This document shows positions 16,518-26,030 of a stretch of 64,000 nucleotides of DNA, piece after piece; positions within the stretch are counted from its first letter, which is position 1, and each line of letters opens with the position of its first letter. Origin of the DNA: CAWBAT01 sp963810905 (GTDB lineage: Bacteria > Acidobacteriota > Terriglobia > Versatilivoradales > Versatilivoraceae). Below the pieces are notes generated by a model. It had not been told where the DNA came from. It searched no databases and saw nothing but the letters and a program-made list of their open reading frames with translations. Position numbers and translations under genes: made by a program. The stretch is taken from the NCBI GenBank assembly GCA_963810905.1, contig CAWEPG010000013.1:62001-126000 (forward strand). Reading direction: 5' to 3'.

Positions 16518-18149
16518 TTAGTTCAACTGGAGCAGTCGGTGCCCTGGATCGTTCAGGTCAATTTCTTCAAAGAGTTGCGCCAAAAGATCCATGCCGTAAC
16601 GTGATAGGAAATAAAAAATATTCAGTCGCCTTTCTTGAAGGGTCTTGACCGGGTAGAGCAAGGAGAAAACTTTTTCGATCTGCCTCTTTAAAACCTCGTG
16701 ATGGCGGGACTCCGCAAGAACAAATTTCGTACGTAGGTGATTGAGTTGGTAAAGGACCTTTTGCTGGGTCGTCTTGAGTGCTTCGGCAAGAGTCTGATCC
16801 ACTGCTTTTAACGGGGCTTCCAGTTCACTGAGCCTTTGCTGTATCTCCTGCTCGATTAAGGAAAATTTCTGGGCCAGGGTTTGATCGAGATTCTGCTCGA
16901 TCACTTTCATCATCAGCGCCTCAGGGCCCATGAGAATGGATTGGAAATCCAGGGAGTATTTTTCAAGGATCTTTCCAATCTTTCTTTCGATAATGGTGAA
17001 GCTAAAACGAGGAAAAACGATCGGCGGCTTTCGACCGAATTCCGCATACAATGGCTCCACCTGGGCAAGATAAGCCATCTCCGAAGGCCCCGCTATGGAA
17101 GCCAGAGTGGGCAATAACAAGTCTTGAAGTAAAGGGCGAAACAAAACATTCGGGCTCCACAACCCAGGCTCTTCCCGAATCCATTTCAAAACTTCAATCA
17201 ACGTCAGCCGTCGCTTGGTACCGCGCAGCTTCCATCGATCGCCGTCACGCACCAGAGCCCTTCTCTTCCCTTCTTCCGTCACGAACAGCCCCATGACGTC
17301 TGACTCAACCGTGACCTGGGCGTGATAGCCTCGATCGATCAAGCGCTGACTCTGCTGTCGAATCTTAGACATCAGTTCTTCTGAGCTGTCAGCCACTTGC
17401 TTTAGCCATGGGGCAGTAATCTGTTTGAGACGATCATCCAATGGGTCGACGAGGATGAGGCCGTAGTTTTTGAATAGCCAAGCAAACAATTCGCCAAAAG
17501 AAGATGCAAAGGTTCGTCCCGGAAGGTAACTGGCCCGCACTCTGGATTCGATCTCTTGCTTAAATTCCGATTCCGGCATCCCATTCAAAAGCAGCTGGGA
17601 CGACGCCTCAATGGACTGATTAAACGAGACCTTTCCCACTGGCTTCAGAGCGTCTTCCATCGAGGATTCATAATGGATCCGCACGAGTTGCGAATCCGTA
17701 TCGGCGAGATAGCAGTGGTCGACTTCTGCTAGATCATGGTCCTCTGTCGCCATCCAAAATATGGGGACGGTTTTGACCCCGCGGCAGTTGTAATGTGCTG
17801 CCAGCTTGATCGCAGTCAAGGCCTTGTAGATTGTATAGGCAGGCCCTGTAAACAATCCCACTTGTTGTCCCGCAACGACGGCCCAACAGTCACTTGCTTT
17901 GAGTTTTTCGATATTTTCTAGAGTCTTTTCCCCTGCGCCAAAGGAACGGTTCTGCGAATGCAGAACTTCGCAAAGCATGTCCCGATGAGGCAGTAGAGGT
18001 TGTTGCGCGAGATTTTCCTCCCGGAAACGACTCAATTCATGATGGCAGGGAAGGAATTCCTGGACCTTTGAATAATCGTAGAGATAGTCCCTGTAGAGGG
18101 CAGAAGTCTTGGGAATCTCTCTAAAATCCAGGCTGCGTGTTTGAGTCAT
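16518..18149 (-). CDS. bshC: Bacillithiol synthase, cysteine-adding enzyme
   Basis: Adds cysteine to glucosaminyl-malate to finish bacillithiol, a low-molecular-weight thiol. 543 residues, normal for BshC. VVAGQQVGLFTGPAYTIYKALTA (first half at about residues 92-104) and FWMATEDHDLAEVDH are the family's nucleotide-fold motifs. A long C-terminal coiled coil (about 420-500) is also typical. BshA and BshB are not in this window. It follows kdsA on the same strand by 45 bases. Confidence 0.93.
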   Translation of the reverse strand: MTQTRSLDFREIPKTSALYRDYLYDYSKVQEFLPCHHELSRFREENLAQQPLLPHRDMLCEVLHSQNRSFGAGEKTLENIEKLKASDCWAVVAGQQVGLFTGPAYTIYKALTAIKLAAHYNCRGVKTVPIFWMATEDHDLAEVDHCYLADTDSQLVRIHYESSMEDALKPVGKVSFNQSIEASSQLLLNGMPESEFKQEIESRVRASYLPGRTFASSFGELFAWLFKNYGLILVDPLDDRLKQITAPWLKQVADSSEELMSKIRQQSQRLIDRGYHAQVTVESDVMGLFVTEEGKRRALVRDGDRWKLRGTKRRLTLIEVLKWIREEPGLWSPNVLFRPLLQDLLLPTLASIAGPSEMAYLAQVEPLYAEFGRKPPIVFPRFSFTIIERKIGKILEKYSLDFQSILMGPEALMMKVIEQNLDQTLAQKFSLIEQEIQQRLSELEAPLKAVDQTLAEALKTTQQKVLYQLNHLRTKFVLAESRHHEVLKRQIEKVFSLLYPVKTLQERRLNIFYFLSRYGMDLLAQLFEEIDLNDPGHRLLQLN

Positions 18150-18194
18150 AAGTCCAAATTGTCTTCCCTTGTATGAATAAGCCAGCAGCAGAAT

Positions 18195-19055
18195 TCAGGA
18201 ATTACCCGAACTCCCTGCCGTCTCTTTGACTATGCCATCGATCCGTTTCACTTCTTTGAGCAATAGCTCGAGTCGTCCCAACGGAAGCGAATTAGGCCCA
18301 TCGCTTAGAGCTTTTGCCGGATTATCATGGATCTCCATAAAGAGGCCATCGATGCCCGCTGCAACACCGGCTCGGGCCAAAACGTCAATGTATTGGGATT
18401 GCCCGCCCGAAGTGCCCCCCAGGCCTCCAGGCAATTGCAAGCTATGGGTTACATCAAATAGAACGGGATAGCCAAATCCACGCATGACCGGAAAAGAACG
18501 GATATCAACCACCAGGTTGTTATAGCCAAATGAAGTTCCGCGTTCGGTTACAAGAATTTGTTGACAACCATTTCGCGCCAGCTTCTTCACGACCGGCTCG
18601 ATATCCCAGGGAGCCAGGAACTGTCCCTTCTTCACATTGATGGCCCGTCCGCTTTTGGCCGCCTCCAAAAGCAGGTCTGTCTGTCTGCAAAGGAAGGCTG
18701 GAATTTGGATACAATCGATCTCCGCCGCTACAATCTCGATTTGGTTGATCTCATGAATATCGGTGAGAACCGGCACAGCCAATTCCTTGCGAATCGATTT
18801 CAGAATCCTTAGCCCCTCTCGAAGCCCTGGCCCCCGAAATGAATCCAGTGAGGTCCGATTCGCCTTGTCAAAAGATGCTTTGAAAATAAAGGGAACTTGG
18901 CAATGGCGAGCGACCGCCTGAATCTCCTTAGCCATGAATTGGCAGTGTTCCTCCGATTCAATGACACAAGGACCCGCAATCAGAACGAGAGGGCGGTTCC
19001 CTCCAACGAGAACCTGCCCCACGTGAAATTCATGGGTCTGTAGCATGGAGCTCAT
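18195..19055 (-). CDS. kdsA: 3-deoxy-8-phosphooctulonate (Kdo-8-P) synthase
   Basis: Condenses PEP with arabinose-5-phosphate to Kdo-8-phosphate, the first committed step to the inner-core sugar of lipopolysaccharide. 286 residues. Motifs: LIAGPCVIES, FKASFDKANRTS, FRGPG, TERGTSFGYNNLVVD, FDVTHSLQLPGG. The Cys in AGPCVIES marks the metal-dependent class (the E. coli type has Asn here). It lies 3 bases after pyrG, so co-translation is likely. Confidence 0.97.
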   Translation of the reverse strand: MSSMLQTHEFHVGQVLVGGNRPLVLIAGPCVIESEEHCQFMAKEIQAVARHCQVPFIFKASFDKANRTSLDSFRGPGLREGLRILKSIRKELAVPVLTDIHEINQIEIVAAEIDCIQIPAFLCRQTDLLLEAAKSGRAINVKKGQFLAPWDIEPVVKKLARNGCQQILVTERGTSFGYNNLVVDIRSFPVMRGFGYPVLFDVTHSLQLPGGLGGTSGGQSQYIDVLARAGVAAGIDGLFMEIHDNPAKALSDGPNSLPLGRLELLLKEVKRIDGIVKETAGSSGNS

Positions 19056-19058
19056 TCT

Positions 19059-20720
19059 CTAGATCGCCTTCTTCTCTGCCCGTCCAGTTACGGCTGATGT
19101 ACTGCCTGTTTCCTGGAAACGTTGCTTCCGATGCGCATAGGCAGCGCCAATGAACGCCCTAAACAGCGGGTGTGAGGTTAAGGGCTTGGATTTGAACTCC
19201 GGGTGAAACTGGCATCCAACAAACCAGGGATGGTTCTCGACTTCAACCACTTCAACGAAATTGTTGTCCGGAGAGACTCCTACAATTTTCAACCCATGCG
19301 CCACCAAAGTCTCTTCATATTCCCGATTGAATTCGTAACGGTGCCGATGCCGTTCCGAAATTTCCAGCTGCTCATAAGCCTCGTGAGTTTTGGACTCTGG
19401 CGTCAACATACAGGGGTAAGCTCCTAGTCGCATGGTTCCACCCAGATCATCAATTCCTCGGAGTTCTCGCAACTTATAGATCACGCGATGCGGGGTTGCC
19501 GGATTGAACTCCGAACTGTCGGCATCTGCCAGCTCACACACGTTTCGGGCAAATTCGATGACCGAACATTGCATTCCTAAACAAATTCCAAAGAATGGAA
19601 CTTTTTCTTCTCTCGCATAACAGATCGCACGGATCATTCCTTCAATCCCTCTTTTCCCAAACCCTCCGGGAACTAGGATGCCGTCATACCGACGCAGCTG
19701 CTCTTTCCAATTTGTGCCTTCCACACCCTCGGCCTCAATCCAACGGAGCAAGGTTCGCAGATTATGAGCCAACCCGGCATGAACGAGCGCTTCTTTCAAA
19801 CTTTTGTAAGATTCCTCGAATTCAACATATTTCCCGACAATCGCAATTTCTACCTCGTCCGCTGGATTCTTAATCCGTTCCATGAGTTCGTGCCACTGGC
19901 TCATGTTCGATTCGCGCACAGGGAGATTCAAATGTTTCAAGATGATCTCGTCAAGGCCTTCCGCCGCGAGTACGAGAGGAACCTCATAAATCGATTCGAC
20001 ATCTTTTGCTGTGATCACGGCGTCATCGTCCACCGAGCAAAAGAGGGCTATTTTGGATTTCAAATCCTTGGGTAGAAACCGGTCCGTGCGACACAACAAA
20101 ATGTCGGGTTGAATACCAATCTCGCGTAATTGCTTCACACTGTGCTGAGTAGGCTTTGTTTTCAGTTCGCCAGCCGCGCCGATGAATGGCACCAAGGTTA
20201 AATGAACAAACAGTGAATTTTCTCTCCCGACATCTTGCCGCATCTGCCGGATGGCTTCCAAAAAGGGTAAAGATTCGATATCTCCGACCGTCCCGCCAAT
20301 CTCAACAATGGCGACATCCACATCGACACTGATCTTTTTAATGGCCGACTTTATTTCATTGGTGACATGGGGAATGACTTGAACCGTCTTACCCAAATAA
20401 TCGCCACGCCGCTCTTTGTGAATGATGGATTCATAAATCTTGCCGGTAGTCAGATTGTGGTCACGAGTCAATCTTGAATTAGTAAACCGCTCGTAATGGC
20501 CCAAATCCAAATCCGTTTCCGCTCCATCGTCTGTCACAAATACTTCGCCGTGCTGGTAAGGACTCATGGTGCCCGGGTCCACATTCAAATAAGGGTCAAA
20601 CTTTTGCAAAGTCACCCGGTAACCTCTGCTTTCTAACAACCTCCCGATAGAAGCAGCCGCCAAGCCTTTTCCCAATGAGGACACCACACCACCCGTTACG
20701 AAGATGAATTTTGTTGCCAT
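19059..20720 (-). CDS. pyrG: CTP synthase
   Basis: Aminates UTP to CTP with glutamine and ATP. 553 residues: synthetase domain with FVTGGVVSSLGKGLAAAS (about 6-23), DPYLNVDPGTMSPYQHGEVF and GGTVGDIES; glutamine amidotransferase domain with GGFGKRG, the catalytic Cys in FFGICLGMQ, and the His/Glu pair in QFHPEFKS. The order kdsB-pyrG-kdsA is a classic arrangement: the product CTP is used by KdsB to activate Kdo. The start overlaps the end of kdsB by 25 bases. Confidence 0.98.
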   Translation of the reverse strand: MATKFIFVTGGVVSSLGKGLAAASIGRLLESRGYRVTLQKFDPYLNVDPGTMSPYQHGEVFVTDDGAETDLDLGHYERFTNSRLTRDHNLTTGKIYESIIHKERRGDYLGKTVQVIPHVTNEIKSAIKKISVDVDVAIVEIGGTVGDIESLPFLEAIRQMRQDVGRENSLFVHLTLVPFIGAAGELKTKPTQHSVKQLREIGIQPDILLCRTDRFLPKDLKSKIALFCSVDDDAVITAKDVESIYEVPLVLAAEGLDEIILKHLNLPVRESNMSQWHELMERIKNPADEVEIAIVGKYVEFEESYKSLKEALVHAGLAHNLRTLLRWIEAEGVEGTNWKEQLRRYDGILVPGGFGKRGIEGMIRAICYAREEKVPFFGICLGMQCSVIEFARNVCELADADSSEFNPATPHRVIYKLRELRGIDDLGGTMRLGAYPCMLTPESKTHEAYEQLEISERHRHRYEFNREYEETLVAHGLKIVGVSPDNNFVEVVEVENHPWFVGCQFHPEFKSKPLTSHPLFRAFIGAAYAHRKQRFQETGSTSAVTGRAEKKAI

Positions 20721-21469
20721 GCTCGCTCCTTTAAGAATTCGTTGATCCGTTCAAGATCATCCGGCGTATCCACGGCCAAGGGTTGATAGTTTGTATCGAT
20801 GACTTTGACCTGAAAACCATTTTCCAAAAAACGAAGCTGTTCCAGAGATTCTATGTCTTCCAAAGTTGACTTCTTAAGCTTGTGGAGTTGCTCAAGAAAA
20901 GCCTTCCGATACGTGTAGAGTCCCATATGCCTCTTGAAAACTGAAGCATTCTTTAGAATTGATTTCGAGTGAGGGGAATAGGGAATCGGGGATCTGGAAA
21001 AATAGAGCGCGAAGCCTTTTCGGTCTGTCACAACTTTGACCCAATTCGGGTTGTGAAGATCATCCTCCAAAGTAATGGGATGACACAATGTAGAAATCAT
21101 TAACCCCGGCTCCGTATCAAATGGTTCAATCATAGCGTCAATACAACTCGGATCGATAAAAGGCTCATCCCCTTGCACATTCACAATGAGATCCGTTTCC
21201 TGCTGACACGCCACTTCTGCAACCCGGTCAGTGCCGGAAGTGTGCCTGGTCGAAGTCATCCAGGCCTCCCCCCCAAATTCCTCGACAACCCTTAGAATTC
21301 GATCATCATCTGTCGCCACGATCACTCGCTCAATACGAGTTGACAGGCAAACCCTTTCATAAACGTGCTGAATCATGGGTTTTTGGCTAATGGCCACCAG
21401 GGGCTTTCCAGGGAAGCGGGTGGAATGGTACCGGGCAGGAATTATGGCGATCGCCTTCTGCGGATTCAT
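20696..21469 (-). CDS. kdsB: CMP-Kdo synthetase
   Basis: Activates Kdo with CTP for lipid A-core assembly. AIAIIPARYHSTRFPGKPL is the nucleotide-binding N-terminus, then IQHVYERV, VATDDDRI, HTSGTDRVAE, IVNVQGDEPFI and YTYRKAFLEQL. I chose the ATG at 21469, just before the conserved AIAIIPAR; the frame is open 41 codons further but that part is not family-like. C-terminal codons overlap pyrG. First gene of a kdsB-pyrG-kdsA-bshC unit. Confidence 0.95.
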   Translation of the reverse strand: MNPQKAIAIIPARYHSTRFPGKPLVAISQKPMIQHVYERVCLSTRIERVIVATDDDRILRVVEEFGGEAWMTSTRHTSGTDRVAEVACQQETDLIVNVQGDEPFIDPSCIDAMIEPFDTEPGLMISTLCHPITLEDDLHNPNWVKVVTDRKGFALYFSRSPIPYSPHSKSILKNASVFKRHMGLYTYRKAFLEQLHKLKKSTLEDIESLEQLRFLENGFQVKVIDTNYQPLAVDTPDDLERINEFLKERAWQQNSSS

Positions 21470-21996
21470 GGATTCGAAGGGGTTGATTTCACTTTCGTCC
21501 TTCCTGTAAACAGGTGCGCGTAATACGAAACTGAAAACATGAGTTTTAAGGGCATGCATACACCCTCTCACAATTTTTTCATCTTTGTTCAAATTGGTAT
21601 CAAGATCAAGAGATTTTTCCTAAGTAACGAATCCGGCTTGAGAGACATTTCTAAAATCCATGCGACGCTCTCTTCCCTCACATTTTCAGACGATTCTCTC
21701 AGCCATATATGGCTTGCTATTCTATCCAATGGATGCTCAGCGAGGAAACGTCAGCCCCCGGTGTTCCATGATCAATTTAATCTAAAAGCGAGATCCCTGA
21801 CCAGGAGCAACCCATTGGAAAAAACAAGTATAATGCTAGTAACATTGTTCGGAGTTCCTCCCGAAGACGGAAGCGGCTAAAACCTTTGAATGAAGCATCC
21901 GGTTCCGAAAACGATTGGACCTTTAACACTCAACTCTCCGGAAATCAATTCGAAACCAGAACTGCCGATTGTTTTAAAAGGGGTCACGCAAATAGA
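21470..21996. other. Divergent intergenic region
   Basis: Separates the kdsB operon (-) from the small membrane protein (+). It should hold promoters for both. I see no clear repeat or conserved element; open frames here have no recognisable protein features. Confidence 0.4.
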
Positions 21997-22296
21997 ATGG
22001 TACTGCTTCAGGTCATGGCCTCTATGGTGGAGTATCCGCTCCTGGCAACTTTTCCGATTCTCGTCTTAACCGGCCTGTACCTTTGGACCCAAAGACGTTT
22101 CATTCTCATTGTCGCCCTTTGCTGGGCTTTTTATATTCCCTACGAATATGGGATGAAGTGGCGTTTGCTTTGCAGCGGGGAGTGTAACATTCGTGTTGAC
22201 CTTTTGCTGATTTACCCCTCATTGGCAGTCTTATCAGTGATTTCACTCGGAATGGCAATTCGTGCCATCTTTACAATCACTCTTACTGAAAATTAG
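21997..22296 (+). CDS. Small membrane protein, unknown
   Basis: About 99 residues from the chosen ATG; the frame extends further upstream, and an ATG at 22024 is also possible. Three hydrophobic helices: one containing YPLLATFPILVLTGLYLW, one with LIVALCWAFYIPYEYG, one at the C-terminus. A short loop between the second and third helices has two Cys (LLCSGECNIRVD). Family not recognised. It ends 12 bases before the VOC gene, whose ribosome site overlaps its stop, so they are likely co-transcribed. Confidence 0.6.
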   Translation: MVLLQVMASMVEYPLLATFPILVLTGLYLWTQRRFILIVALCWAFYIPYEYGMKWRLLCSGECNIRVDLLLIYPSLAVLSVISLGMAIRAIFTITLTEN

Positions 22297-22308
22297 GAGG
22301 TTGACCCA

Positions 22309-22704
22309 ATGCCGCAGCTTGATGGCGTTTTGGAAACATCTCTCTATGTCAACGATCTGGAACGGTCCGTTCTTTTTTACAAGAAGATCTTTGGCTTCGA
22401 AGTCATCGACGCTGGCGAGAGGCTGTATGCCCTCGCTGTTACGGGCCGACAAATCCTGCTTTTGTTCAAGAAGGGGGCATCCGTAAACCTGACATTGGGA
22501 GCCCATGGTGGGGATGGCGAACTACATTTGGCGTTTGCTGTTCAAAATGCTGAGCTGGTTGACTGGGAAGCCTGGCTTGAGCAGCAAGGAGTGGTCATTG
22601 AATATCGTCGAGTGTGGGAACGGGGAGGACGCAGCTTATATTTCCGAGATCCAGACCGGCACCTGATCGAATTGGCGACACCCGGTATCTGGTCCATATA
22701 CTAA
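22309..22704 (+). CDS. VOC-family (glyoxalase/fosfomycin-resistance-like) protein
   Basis: 131 residues, vicinal-oxygen-chelate fold made of two beta-alpha-beta-beta-beta halves. ETSLYVNDLERSVLFYKKIF is the N-terminal half. GELHLAFAV holds a metal His, and LYFRDPDRHLIELATPG ends with the metal Glu. Good ribosome site (TAGGAGG). Metal-dependent lyase, isomerase or thiol transferase; substrate unknown. With BshC in the same genome, a bacillithiol-dependent reaction is possible but is only inference. Confidence 0.85.
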   Translation: MPQLDGVLETSLYVNDLERSVLFYKKIFGFEVIDAGERLYALAVTGRQILLLFKKGASVNLTLGAHGGDGELHLAFAVQNAELVDWEAWLEQQGVVIEYRRVWERGGRSLYFRDPDRHLIELATPGIWSIY

Positions 22705-23096
22705 GTCTAATTCACAGTGAAAATGCTTCATGCCAAGATATGTCGATTTCCCACTTCCTTAGTATATCCAACAGGCTCATTTCCCTCCTCACCATCCCAG
22801 TTTGCAAGGAATCAAGAAAGGTTAGACAACCTCCAAGCTGCCAAGGTCATGTCAAAAGTGAGAGGAAGAATATATCGATGGAAGTCTCTCCTCTTCGTTT
22901 CTGTAATTCCCATTCAAGAGTCACTTTATATAGGACTGTTCATGGGTCGCTATCGACTGCTCACCGCTTTCTTTAGCCTGCAGAACTTTCCCGTGTTAGC
23001 GTAGGATAGGGGCGAGGAGTTTGAAAAATCCTGCCTAAGCGGCAACGAGGTTACAGAAGTTGCCACTCCAAATATTTTTGTCTATAATTCTTCTAG
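22705..23096. other. Intergenic region, nothing recognised
   Basis: Between the VOC gene and the first VWFA gene on the same strand. Open frames lack protein-like features. It may contain the promoter of the VWFA pair. Confidence 0.4.
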
Positions 23097-24173
23097 GTGC
23101 TGAGGATGCGCAAACGAAATTCTCCATCCTCCAAGACGACCCCGCAAACAGTATTTTTCAGGGGTTCATTGGGGAATGGGGCTGGCGATCGAGGCAGAAA
23201 AAGGGGAGTAGGATTTTGTCGTCTTGTACTGCTGATTTTCGTTTTCTTTCTGGGAGGACGGATCTATCTGCATTATGCGCAAGAAGCCACCCCACCGCAT
23301 ACAAATGAATCTTCTCCGGAACAGAAGTCCCCAAACCCTTCCATTAAAGTCGATGTTAATCTCGTCTTGATCAACGCGACTGTCACGGATCCGAGCAACC
23401 GCTTTGTCACAGGTCTTGAAAAGGAGCATTTTCAAGTCTTTGAAGATAAAGTCGAGCAAAAAATCACTGAATTCAGTAACGAAGATGTTCCGACCTCTAT
23501 TGGTGTGTTATTTGATGTCAGTAGCAGCATGAGCGACAAGATAGACCGAGCCAAAGATGCCGCTATCGCATTTTTGAAAACCGGGAACCCCGAAGACGAA
23601 TTTTTCCTGATTACCTTTGCTGATCGTCCTCAAGTGGACGAAGAGTTTACCAGCGACCTCAGTTCTATTCAGAACCGGTTGGCCTACAAGGCCGCCAAAG
23701 GGTGCACAACGATATATGACGCGGTTTATCTTGCTCTGGAGAAGATGAAAAAAGGACACAACCCCAAAAAGGCAATCCTGGTGGTTACCGATGGTGAGGA
23801 CACCTGTAGCCGGTACTCGCTCGTCAATGTCCGAAATGCCGTCAAAGAATCGGATGTTCAAATCTACGCCATTGGAATCGTGAGCTCTTTTTACTCGGAT
23901 TTTTCGCAAGGTCGCAACGGAAGGGCTGTGCTGGAGGAAATGACGGAGATTACTGGAGGAAGGGCCTATTTTCCAAACTCTGTTTATGAATTGGAAGATA
24001 TCTGCACGAAAATCGCGCTTGAATTGAAAAACCAATATATTCTTGGCTACTCCTCCTCTAATGCCGCCAAAGATGGGCGGTGGCGTAAGGTCAAGGTGCG
24101 ATTAATTGCCCCCAAAGGCTTGCCCTCGCTTTCTATCCGTGCCAAGACGGGCTATTTTGCACCCAATGGTTGA
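23097..24173 (+). CDS. Secreted VWFA-domain protein (Acidobacteria-type), first of two
   Basis: 358 residues. A hydrophobic signal/anchor lies at about 42-62 after a basic N-terminus. A domain with VDVNLVLINATVTDPSNRFV and HFQVFEDKVEQ follows, then a von Willebrand A domain. The MIDAS metal site is DVSSSMS, with a Thr in the GCTTIYDAVY segment and Asp in VTDGEDT. It ends with the family tail YILGYSSSNAAKDGRWRKVKV and KTGYFAP. This architecture is the VWFA-related family best known from Acidobacteria. It probably binds proteins at the cell surface or in the periplasm. The start is GTG here; an ATG 9 bases later is equally possible. Confidence 0.88.
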   Translation: MLRMRKRNSPSSKTTPQTVFFRGSLGNGAGDRGRKRGVGFCRLVLLIFVFFLGGRIYLHYAQEATPPHTNESSPEQKSPNPSIKVDVNLVLINATVTDPSNRFVTGLEKEHFQVFEDKVEQKITEFSNEDVPTSIGVLFDVSSSMSDKIDRAKDAAIAFLKTGNPEDEFFLITFADRPQVDEEFTSDLSSIQNRLAYKAAKGCTTIYDAVYLALEKMKKGHNPKKAILVVTDGEDTCSRYSLVNVRNAVKESDVQIYAIGIVSSFYSDFSQGRNGRAVLEEMTEITGGRAYFPNSVYELEDICTKIALELKNQYILGYSSSNAAKDGRWRKVKVRLIAPKGLPSLSIRAKTGYFAPNG

Positions 24174-24221
24174 GGAGTTGTCTTTACAAATTCTTGAATT
24201 ATTCGAAGAAACGAGTCCTCG

Positions 24222-25163
24222 ATGACAAGACGTCACTATGCTCTTTTGCTCTTTATTCTTTCCCTTTACTTATTGGGTGCTCCTTTTTCCGCCCAAGAGA
24301 AGAAAAAAAGTAAGGACTCTGACTATACACTGAGCGTGGAGGTCAATTTTGTTCTTCTCCATGTTTCTGTGTTTGACGACAAAGATCATCTTTTAAAGGG
24401 TCTCAAAAAGGAAGATTTTGAAGTCTTTGAAGACAAGATTCAGCAGGATGTGTCTCTTTTCAGAGAGGAAGATGCACCCGTCTCATTGGGTCTGGTGATT
24501 GACAATAGTGGAAGCATGCGAACAAAAAGGGAGCGGGTCAACAAGGCGGCAATGACTTTTGTCAAGACTTGCAATCCACAAGATGAGATTTTTCTGATTA
24601 ATTTCAACGATCAAGTTTATATCGACCAGGATTTCACCAAAAACATCGATGATCTGGCTGAAGTCCTAGACAACATTGACACTCGAGGTGGAACGTCCTT
24701 ATACGACGCCCTCTACCTCTCTCTGGAGCACATCCGGGAAGGCAAGGAGGATAAGAAAGCACTGCTGGTCATCTCTGACGGTGAAGACCGTGATAGTCGA
24801 TATAAATTTGAGACGGTTCTTGAAATTGCACGGGAGTCGCAAGCTTGCATTTACGTGGTAGGGCTTTTCGATAAAGAAGGGGAGCGATCCAGGGCTCAGA
24901 AGAAGGCTGTCAGCAATTTCAAAGAACTGGCTGCAGACTCCGGTGGGAAATGTTTCTTCCCGGAATCTGTGGATGAGGTTGAAGCCATTTGCCGCCAGAT
25001 CGCCCATGAAATCCGGAATCAATACACGATTGGATACAAACCAACCAATGCCAAACGCGATGGAACTTGGCGAACCGTATCGGTCCGTCTGAATGCCGTG
25101 AAGAACTCCAAAAAACTGGTCGCTCGAACAAAGCGTGGGTATTATGCTCCAACCGAGAGTTAA
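24222..25163 (+). CDS. Secreted VWFA-domain protein, second of two
   Basis: 313 residues, paralogue of the preceding gene with the same layout. Signal peptide at about 1-24 (ALLLFILSLYLLGAPFSAQ), beta-rich N-domain with FEVFEDKIQQDVSLF, then a VWFA domain. MIDAS is complete: DNSGSM, a Thr in GGTSLYDALYLS, and ISDGEDR. It ends YTIGYKPTNAKRDGTWRTVSV and GYYAPTES. The two genes are 48 bases apart and likely arose by tandem duplication. Confidence 0.9.
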   Translation: MTRRHYALLLFILSLYLLGAPFSAQEKKKSKDSDYTLSVEVNFVLLHVSVFDDKDHLLKGLKKEDFEVFEDKIQQDVSLFREEDAPVSLGLVIDNSGSMRTKRERVNKAAMTFVKTCNPQDEIFLINFNDQVYIDQDFTKNIDDLAEVLDNIDTRGGTSLYDALYLSLEHIREGKEDKKALLVISDGEDRDSRYKFETVLEIARESQACIYVVGLFDKEGERSRAQKKAVSNFKELAADSGGKCFFPESVDEVEAICRQIAHEIRNQYTIGYKPTNAKRDGTWRTVSVRLNAVKNSKKLVARTKRGYYAPTES

Positions 25164-25541
25164 TGATCTCTAGAGGTATGCAAAGGAACGCCCACACCCG
25201 CCGCTAAAGCTCAGAAATCCCAGGTAACCTGCCGACTGTCCGTTAGCTCAAGGGCTACCCTTTTCCCCGAGGTAGGGGGCCTGGAGTGAGGGGCACGCTT
25301 GACGAAATGCATCTAATTGATTGCAACTGAGGACGAGAAGATCCCCAAGCCGTTCATTCGACACGTTTTTCTGAACGATGCAGGGCATGTTTCCGCGCAG
25401 CCAAAGCTTCTGTGACTCAATACTTTGCCGCGGTTTAGAGCGGTAGGCCCGACACCCGAGACGCCAGGTCGTTGCTATCCGCTGCGGAATCGAGTTACTA
25501 TACAATCACGACTCAATCCCTTTCAACTGGAGGAAAATGCG
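25164..25541. other. Intergenic region ahead of mscL
   Basis: No supported gene. A minus-strand open frame of 85 codons has no recognisable features. The ribosome site of mscL (CTGGAGGAAAATGCG) is at the right end. Confidence 0.4.
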
Positions 25542-25967
25542 ATGGGCATGATGAAAGAATTCAAGGAATTCGCAGCGAAAGGCAACATGCTAGATATGGC
25601 CGTGGGCATCATTGTCGGCGCTGCTTTCGGAAAGATTATCACTTCTTTAGTGAGTGATGTCTTGATGCCTCCTGTCGGACTGATCATTGGAGGTGTCGAT
25701 TTTAAGACTCTCAAGCTGACGCTGAAGCAAGCGGTAGGAGATACTGCAGCGGTAACGCTGAATTATGGAGTCTTCATCCAGACGATCGTCGATTTCTTGA
25801 TTGTTGCTTTTGCCATTTTCCTTCTCATCAAGGGTGTCAATGCAATGAGGAAGAAAAAGGAAGAAGCCCCTGCGGCGCCAGCGGCGCCTTCAAATCAAGA
25901 GGTCTTGCTTGGTGAGATTCGCGATCTGCTGAAGTCTCGCCCGATTGGCGCAGGCTCTTCGCGATAA
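25542..25967 (+). CDS. mscL: Large-conductance mechanosensitive channel
   Basis: 141 residues. Homopentameric inner-membrane channel that opens under osmotic shock. MKEFKEFAAKGNMLDMAVG is the N-terminal helix plus the start of TM1; GIIVGAAFGKIITSLV is the pore-lining TM1; TM2 is TIVDFLIVAFAIFLLIKGVN. The cytoplasmic helix RDLLKSRP follows an Ala/Pro-rich linker. Start chosen at the ATG with GGAGG 9 bases upstream, not at an earlier in-frame start that would add 39 unrelated residues. Confidence 0.96.
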   Translation: MGMMKEFKEFAAKGNMLDMAVGIIVGAAFGKIITSLVSDVLMPPVGLIIGGVDFKTLKLTLKQAVGDTAAVTLNYGVFIQTIVDFLIVAFAIFLLIKGVNAMRKKKEEAPAAPAAPSNQEVLLGEIRDLLKSRPIGAGSSR

Positions 25968-26030
25968 AAGAAGGGATCCGCGTAGCCGGTTCTTCCCTAA
26001 AACGGGGATTTCGGGAGGGGTTCTGCCCGT

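Noticed and set aside
25240..25470. TTAGCTCAAGG and similar strings suggesting a tRNA
   Set aside because: No acceptor stem, anticodon arm or GTTCRA T-loop in the right place. No other tRNA-like fold was noticed in the window.
25248..25505. Minus-strand open frame of 85 codons before mscL
   Set aside because: No start signal, no known family; it could be chance in a GC-balanced spacer.
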